Shown here: in pieces, positions 60,951-64,000 of the stretch
Numbering within the stretch: position 1 is the first letter of the stretch
Layout of the letters: every line of letters starts with the position of its first letter
Assembly: GCF_014696355.1 (NCBI RefSeq)
Contig: NZ_JACJQA010000015.1
Location: 25,279 to 89,278, forward strand
Length of the DNA: 64,000 nt
Reading direction: 5' to 3'
DNA from: Pseudanabaena sp. FACHB-1998
Lineage (GTDB): Bacteria; Cyanobacteriota; Cyanobacteriia; Pseudanabaenales; Pseudanabaenaceae
Notes under the pieces: generated by a model
What the model saw: the letters and a program-made list of their open reading frames with translations, nothing else
Told to the model about the DNA's origin: nothing
The model's database searches: none
Position numbers and translations under genes: made by a program

Positions 60951-62810
60951 ATGCAACCTGCGGATCTGACAACACTTGTGGCGTTAACCCATGAGCTAAA
61001 TACAGCTTGTGTGCCTGCGAGGTTAGAGCAGGTACATCAAAGTGATCGCCACACCATCCATTTACAATTAAGAACTTTAGATAAAAAGCAATGGTTGTTA
61101 TTATCGTGGCATCCACAGGCGGCGAGGTTACATCTCAGTGCGCCGCCACCCAAGCAGCCCGATACCTTCACCTTTAGCCAACAAATTTTGCATCAAGTAG
61201 CAGGCTATGCTCTTGTTTCGGTGCAATTAACTAGCCCTTGGGAGCGTGTAGTGGATTTGCAATTTGCCAAACGTCCCGATGACGATGTGCAGTGGCATTT
61301 GTATTTGGAAGTGATGGGCAAATATAGCAATGCGATTTTAGTAAATGCAGAGGGTGAAATCGTCACCGCCGCCCACCAAGTCAGTAGCAAGCAATCGCGA
61401 GTGCGTCCCATTCAGACAGGCGATCGCTATGAATTACCACCCGCACTGCTCGAAGCAATTCCTAATCTCGATGAATCCTTTGACGCATGGCGCGATCGCT
61501 TAATTTTGATTCCCAAAGAAATTAAGCGCAACTTAGTCAGCAATTATCGCGGCGTAAGTTCTTCCCTCGTGCGATCGCTACTGGCGATCGCTGAGGTGAA
61601 TAGCGATAAAAATGTTGCGGATTTGACCAGTAATGAATGGGAGTCTTTGTTTAAGGCTTGGCACATTTGGTTGAGTTGTCTTTACCAGAAGCAGTTTTTT
61701 CCTCATTTAGAAGAAAAAGGCTATACCCTCACCCCTAGCCCCTCTCCCAAGGAGGGAGAGGGGAACAAGAATAGAAATCTTACTCCCCTTCTCCCTTCAT
61801 GTGAGAAGGGGCTGGGGGATGAGGGTATAGCCTTGCTATCTGTTAATGATTTTTGCGATCGCTACTATTCGCAACAAACAGGACAAATTGCTTTTCAGCA
61901 ACTCCACCAGCAAATTAGCCAAGCAATTCACCATCAACTAGGGAAGTTGAATATAAAAGAAACGGAATTTCTAGGGCGTTTACAGCTATCGACAAAAGCC
62001 GATGAATTTAAAGATCAAGCTGATTTATTAATGGCGCATTTGCATCTTTGGGAAGTGGGAATGAAGAAAATATCTTTATCTGACTTCCATTCCGAAAAAT
62101 TAATCACCATTCCTCTCGATCCTACTCAAAACGCTGCCCAGAATGCTCAATCCTTTTATAGAAAGCATCAAAAACAAAAGCGAGCCGCCCTCGCGATCGC
62201 GCCATTACTAGAAGCTGTCCAACAGGAAATCGCCTATCTCGAACAGGTCGCAACGGCTGTTAGTTTATTGGAACAGAATGAACTTTCGGCTTTACAGGAA
62301 ATTCGTGCCGAACTCGCTCAGCAGGGCTATCTCAAGATCACGGCGGAGTATGCCCTCCGCCCTAAAAATATAAGTAAGGGAGGTAACGGCAAAGGTGGTA
62401 AAAATAAAGGTAATAAAAGTAATAGAAGTAAGCAAGAAGAGATTCCCGATTGCCATCGATTCACGACTCCCAATGGTTTTGAGGTTTGGGTAGGTCGTAA
62501 TAATTATCAAAATGATTTGATTTCTTTCCGCATCGCAGGGGAATATGATCTTTGGCTCCATGCCCAAGAGATCTCTGGCAGTCATGTCCTACTGCGCCTA
62601 CCTGCGGGAGCGATCGCCGATGATCAAGATCTCCAAGTTGCCGCCAATTATGCCGCCTACTACAGTCGCGCCCGTCAAAGTGATCAAGTTCCTGTGGTTT
62701 GCACGATTCCAAAATATGTCTTCAAGCCCAAGGGTGCAAAGCCGGGAATGGTCGTCTATACCCACGAAAAGATTATTTGGGGACAGCCCACAAATTTAAG
62801 ACAAGAATAA
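60951..62810 (+). CDS. rqcH: RqcH/NFACT (Rqc2-type) ribosome quality control protein
   Basis: A 619-residue NFACT protein: N-terminal domain MQPADLTTLVALTHELN...LDKKQWLLLSWHPQAARLHLS, LYLEVMGKYSNAILV; a central helix-rich region; and a C-terminal NFACT-R domain (HRFTTPNGFEVWVGRNNYQNDLIS...DLWLHAQEISGSHVLLR). RqcH binds stalled 50S subunits and adds alanine tails to nascent chains; older annotations call it fibronectin-binding. Residues about 257-294 (LTPSPSPKEGEG...LPSCEKGLGDEG) are encoded by a 114-bp dispersed repeat inserted in frame. A Lys/Gly/Asn-rich linker (GGNGKGGKNKGNKSNRSKQ) precedes NFACT-R. Confidence 0.88.
   Translation: MQPADLTTLVALTHELNTACVPARLEQVHQSDRHTIHLQLRTLDKKQWLLLSWHPQAARLHLSAPPPKQPDTFTFSQQILHQVAGYALVSVQLTSPWERVVDLQFAKRPDDDVQWHLYLEVMGKYSNAILVNAEGEIVTAAHQVSSKQSRVRPIQTGDRYELPPALLEAIPNLDESFDAWRDRLILIPKEIKRNLVSNYRGVSSSLVRSLLAIAEVNSDKNVADLTSNEWESLFKAWHIWLSCLYQKQFFPHLEEKGYTLTPSPSPKEGEGNKNRNLTPLLPSCEKGLGDEGIALLSVNDFCDRYYSQQTGQIAFQQLHQQISQAIHHQLGKLNIKETEFLGRLQLSTKADEFKDQADLLMAHLHLWEVGMKKISLSDFHSEKLITIPLDPTQNAAQNAQSFYRKHQKQKRAALAIAPLLEAVQQEIAYLEQVATAVSLLEQNELSALQEIRAELAQQGYLKITAEYALRPKNISKGGNGKGGKNKGNKSNRSKQEEIPDCHRFTTPNGFEVWVGRNNYQNDLISFRIAGEYDLWLHAQEISGSHVLLRLPAGAIADDQDLQVAANYAAYYSRARQSDQVPVVCTIPKYVFKPKGAKPGMVVYTHEKIIWGQPTNLRQE
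61719..61832. repeat. Dispersed repeat inserted in frame in rqcH
   Basis: 114 bp (38 codons), bounded by GGCTATACCCTCA and its complement TGAGGGTATAGCC. Internal arms CCCCTCTCCC-AAGGA-GGGAGAGGGG. Same family as 33075-33175 and 10311-10358. Length divisible by three, no in-frame stop. Confidence 0.85.
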
Positions 62811-62823
62811 ACAGCGCTAAGCG

Positions 62824-62886
62824 CTCAAACCCCAATTGTTTAAAAAGGCTTGCGAAGCAAGCCTTTTTAAACAATTGGGGTTTGAG
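62824..62886. repeat. Longest palindrome: perfect 30-bp arms
   Basis: CTCAAACCCCAATTGTTTAA... with AGGCTTGC-GAA-GCAAGCCT centre, 13 bases after the rqcH stop. Without a T-tract. As RNA this would be an exceptionally stable hairpin. Confidence 0.88.
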
Positions 62887-62900
62887 CAATTGCAACGCGA

Positions 62901-62927
62901 GAAGAAAACGGCTTAGCCGTTTTCTTC
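62901..62927. repeat. Palindrome GAAGAAAACGGC-TTA-GCCGTTTTCTTC
   Basis: Perfect 12-base arms, 38 bases before the aldolase start, followed by TTTGGTATGA, which resembles a family C end. Confidence 0.8.
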
Positions 62928-62964
62928 TTTGGTATGATGACTAACAATCTATTTTTTAACCATC

Positions 62965-63855
62965 ATGTTGAGTTCGACTAGGGAACTTCTAGAAACTGCA
63001 CGTCGTAATGCCTATGCGATCGGAGCATTCAATGTCTATAACTTAGAAGGCGTAAAAGCCGTAGTGAATGCTGCCGAAATCAGCCGTAGTCCTGCGATGT
63101 TGCAATTACATCCTAGCGCTCTCAAATATGGCAAACTTCCCTTAGTCAGACTCTGCATTGAATCTGCAAAATCGGCAACCGTTCCCATTTCTATCCATCT
63201 TGATCACAGCACCTCAGCGGCGGATATTCGTTTAGCACTGGATGCAGGGATTCGTTCGATTATGGCGGACGGTTCGCCCATGACCTATCCAGAGAATTTA
63301 AAATTTACGCGAGAGATGACCATGCTCTCCCATAAGTTTAAGGCAGTAGTAGAAGCGGAAATTGGCAGAATAAGCGGCACTGAAGATGGGCTGACGATCG
63401 CGGAAAAAGAAGCCAAAATGACCGACCCGATCCAAGCCTTAGAATTTGTCCATCAAACTCAGGTCGATGCCCTAGCCGTTACCATCGGCAATGTGCATGG
63501 AGAATACAAAAGCCCACCCCGTCTTGATTTTGACCGTCTCGAAAAAATCCGTAGCCTGATCGATATTCCCCTTGTGTTGCATGGTGCTTCAGGTTTGCCT
63601 GCGGAAATGATTCAGCGATCGATTCAGTTGGGAGTCTGTAAGTTTAATGTCAATACGGAAGTGCGCCAAGCCTATATGCAAGCACTCAAACTCGAAATCT
63701 GTGGGGATAGTCCTAAGGATTTATTAGAAATTGCAGGTGAAGCGATTTCCGCGATGCAGGAGGTAATCATTGACAAGCTGGATCTATTTGGTTCCATTGG
63801 CAAGGCTCATTTACACCAAACCCCCTACGCCGAAATGCTAGCGAACACAATCTAG
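62965..63855 (+). CDS. Class II ketose-bisphosphate aldolase
   Basis: A 296-residue zinc-dependent aldolase of the FbaA/GatY/KbaY family. The zinc and catalytic motifs are present: ISIHLDHS (Asp and His), VEAEIG, GNVHGEY (His), LVLHGASG (His) and CKFNVNTEVRQAY phosphate-binding loop. The GNVHGxY and length near 290 are closer to the tagatose-bisphosphate/short class IIb enzymes than to the longer cyanobacterial CbbA-type FBP aldolase. The substrate may therefore be fructose- or tagatose-bisphosphate or another ketose phosphate. It is a single gene with the insertion sequence starting 5 bases after its stop. Confidence 0.85.
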   Translation: MLSSTRELLETARRNAYAIGAFNVYNLEGVKAVVNAAEISRSPAMLQLHPSALKYGKLPLVRLCIESAKSATVPISIHLDHSTSAADIRLALDAGIRSIMADGSPMTYPENLKFTREMTMLSHKFKAVVEAEIGRISGTEDGLTIAEKEAKMTDPIQALEFVHQTQVDALAVTIGNVHGEYKSPPRLDFDRLEKIRSLIDIPLVLHGASGLPAEMIQRSIQLGVCKFNVNTEVRQAYMQALKLEICGDSPKDLLEIAGEAISAMQEVIIDKLDLFGSIGKAHLHQTPYAEMLANTI

Positions 63856-63860
63856 CCTAA

Positions 63861-64000
63861 TATAGCTGCCGCCAAGTGAAATAGGACGTAGAGTAAAGGG
63901 AGAATATAGGAGTCAAAGGCAAAATGTCAAATTCGTACAGTTATGATTTACGACAAAAAGTAATCCAGTCAATTGAATTGGATGGACTAAAGAAAATCGA
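63861..64000 (+). mobile_element. IS630-type insertion sequence, left end (partial)
   Basis: Begins TATAGCTGCCGCCAAGTGAAATAGGAC directly after the aldolase gene and runs past the window end with a transposase start at 63924. The terminus matches the family A miniature-element ends at 19 of 30 positions (TATAGCTG, GCCA and TAGGAC blocks). Confidence 0.65.
63924..64000 (+). CDS. IS630 family transposase, N-terminal fragment
   Basis: ATG at 63924 opens a frame MSNSYSYDLRQKVIQSIELDG, the helix-turn-helix start of IS630-type (Tc1/mariner superfamily) transposases, cut by the window end after about 25 residues. These enzymes insert at TA dinucleotides. The catalytic DDE region is beyond the window, so activity cannot be judged. 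Confidence 0.75.
   Translation, partial: MSNSYSYDLRQKVIQSIELDGLKKI

Noticed and set aside
1614..62927. Treating all palindromes as ordinary intrinsic terminators
   Set aside because: Most lack a T-tract, several lie upstream of genes or in divergent gaps, and they share cores and transposon-like ends; only 3187-3229 is a clear terminator, with 8150-8186 and 19482-19514 possible.
1..64000. tRNA or rRNA genes
   Set aside because: No cloverleaf or conserved rRNA sequence was noticed in the intergenic regions read by eye; a covariance-model scan was not possible.

Overview
The window is a piece of a cyanobacterial chromosome. The octamer GCGATCGC (HIP1) recurs throughout, and it carries genes for photosystem I subunit PsaE, biliverdin reductase, a SigF-type sigma factor, phylloquinone synthesis (menD) and several small cyanobacteria-only families. 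The gene set and the abundance of palindromic repeats suggest a Pseudanabaena-like filamentous cyanobacterium; that placement is inference, not a database match. No tRNA, rRNA or CRISPR array was seen.

Layout. 1-20.4 kb is mostly housekeeping and single-gene units: Uma2-type nucleases, a methyltransferase, an L,D-transpeptidase, psaE, mutM, a FAD oxidoreductase, uvrA, sigF, a livF-like ATPase, a peptidoglycan-binding protein, purE, bvdR and thrB. 20.5-31.1 kb is a defence island: an AbiL-like RloA/RloB pair, then (after maf) a type I restriction-modification locus hsdR-hsdM-hsdS, with one intact toxin-antitoxin pair and the wreckage of a second one lodged between hsdM and hsdS. menD and a third Uma2 gene follow. 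33.9-56.3 kb holds two giant tandem paralogues (about 3180 and 4144 residues). Each has a secretion signal, a filamentous-haemagglutinin-type two-partner-secretion domain, a very long Gly/Asn/Ser-rich repeat body, a Pro-rich linker and a C-terminal CHAT (caspase-like) domain with apparent His/Cys dyad. Divergent to them, 56.6-60.1 kb holds two related von Willebrand A proteins, the second with a transmembrane segment, an Asn/Ser-rich spacer and an OmpA-type peptidoglycan-binding end. 60.2-63.9 kb returns to housekeeping (a small cyanobacterial protein, an RqcH/NFACT protein, a class II aldolase). The window ends inside an IS630-type insertion sequence.

Two things stand out. First, the pair of exported fibre-like proteins tipped with a CHAT protease, beside two vWA proteins: a candidate surface or contact-dependent system. 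Second, the intergenic DNA is saturated with palindromic miniature elements (25-115 bp). Many begin TATAG and end CTATA, sit at TA dinucleotides, carry conserved cores with variable but matching outer arms, and often contain the stop codon of the neighbouring gene. One is nested inside another repeat at a TA site, which is direct evidence of transposition. The IS630-type element at the right edge starts with a similar terminal sequence and is a plausible source of the transposase. A different repeat has entered uvrA and rqcH in frame.
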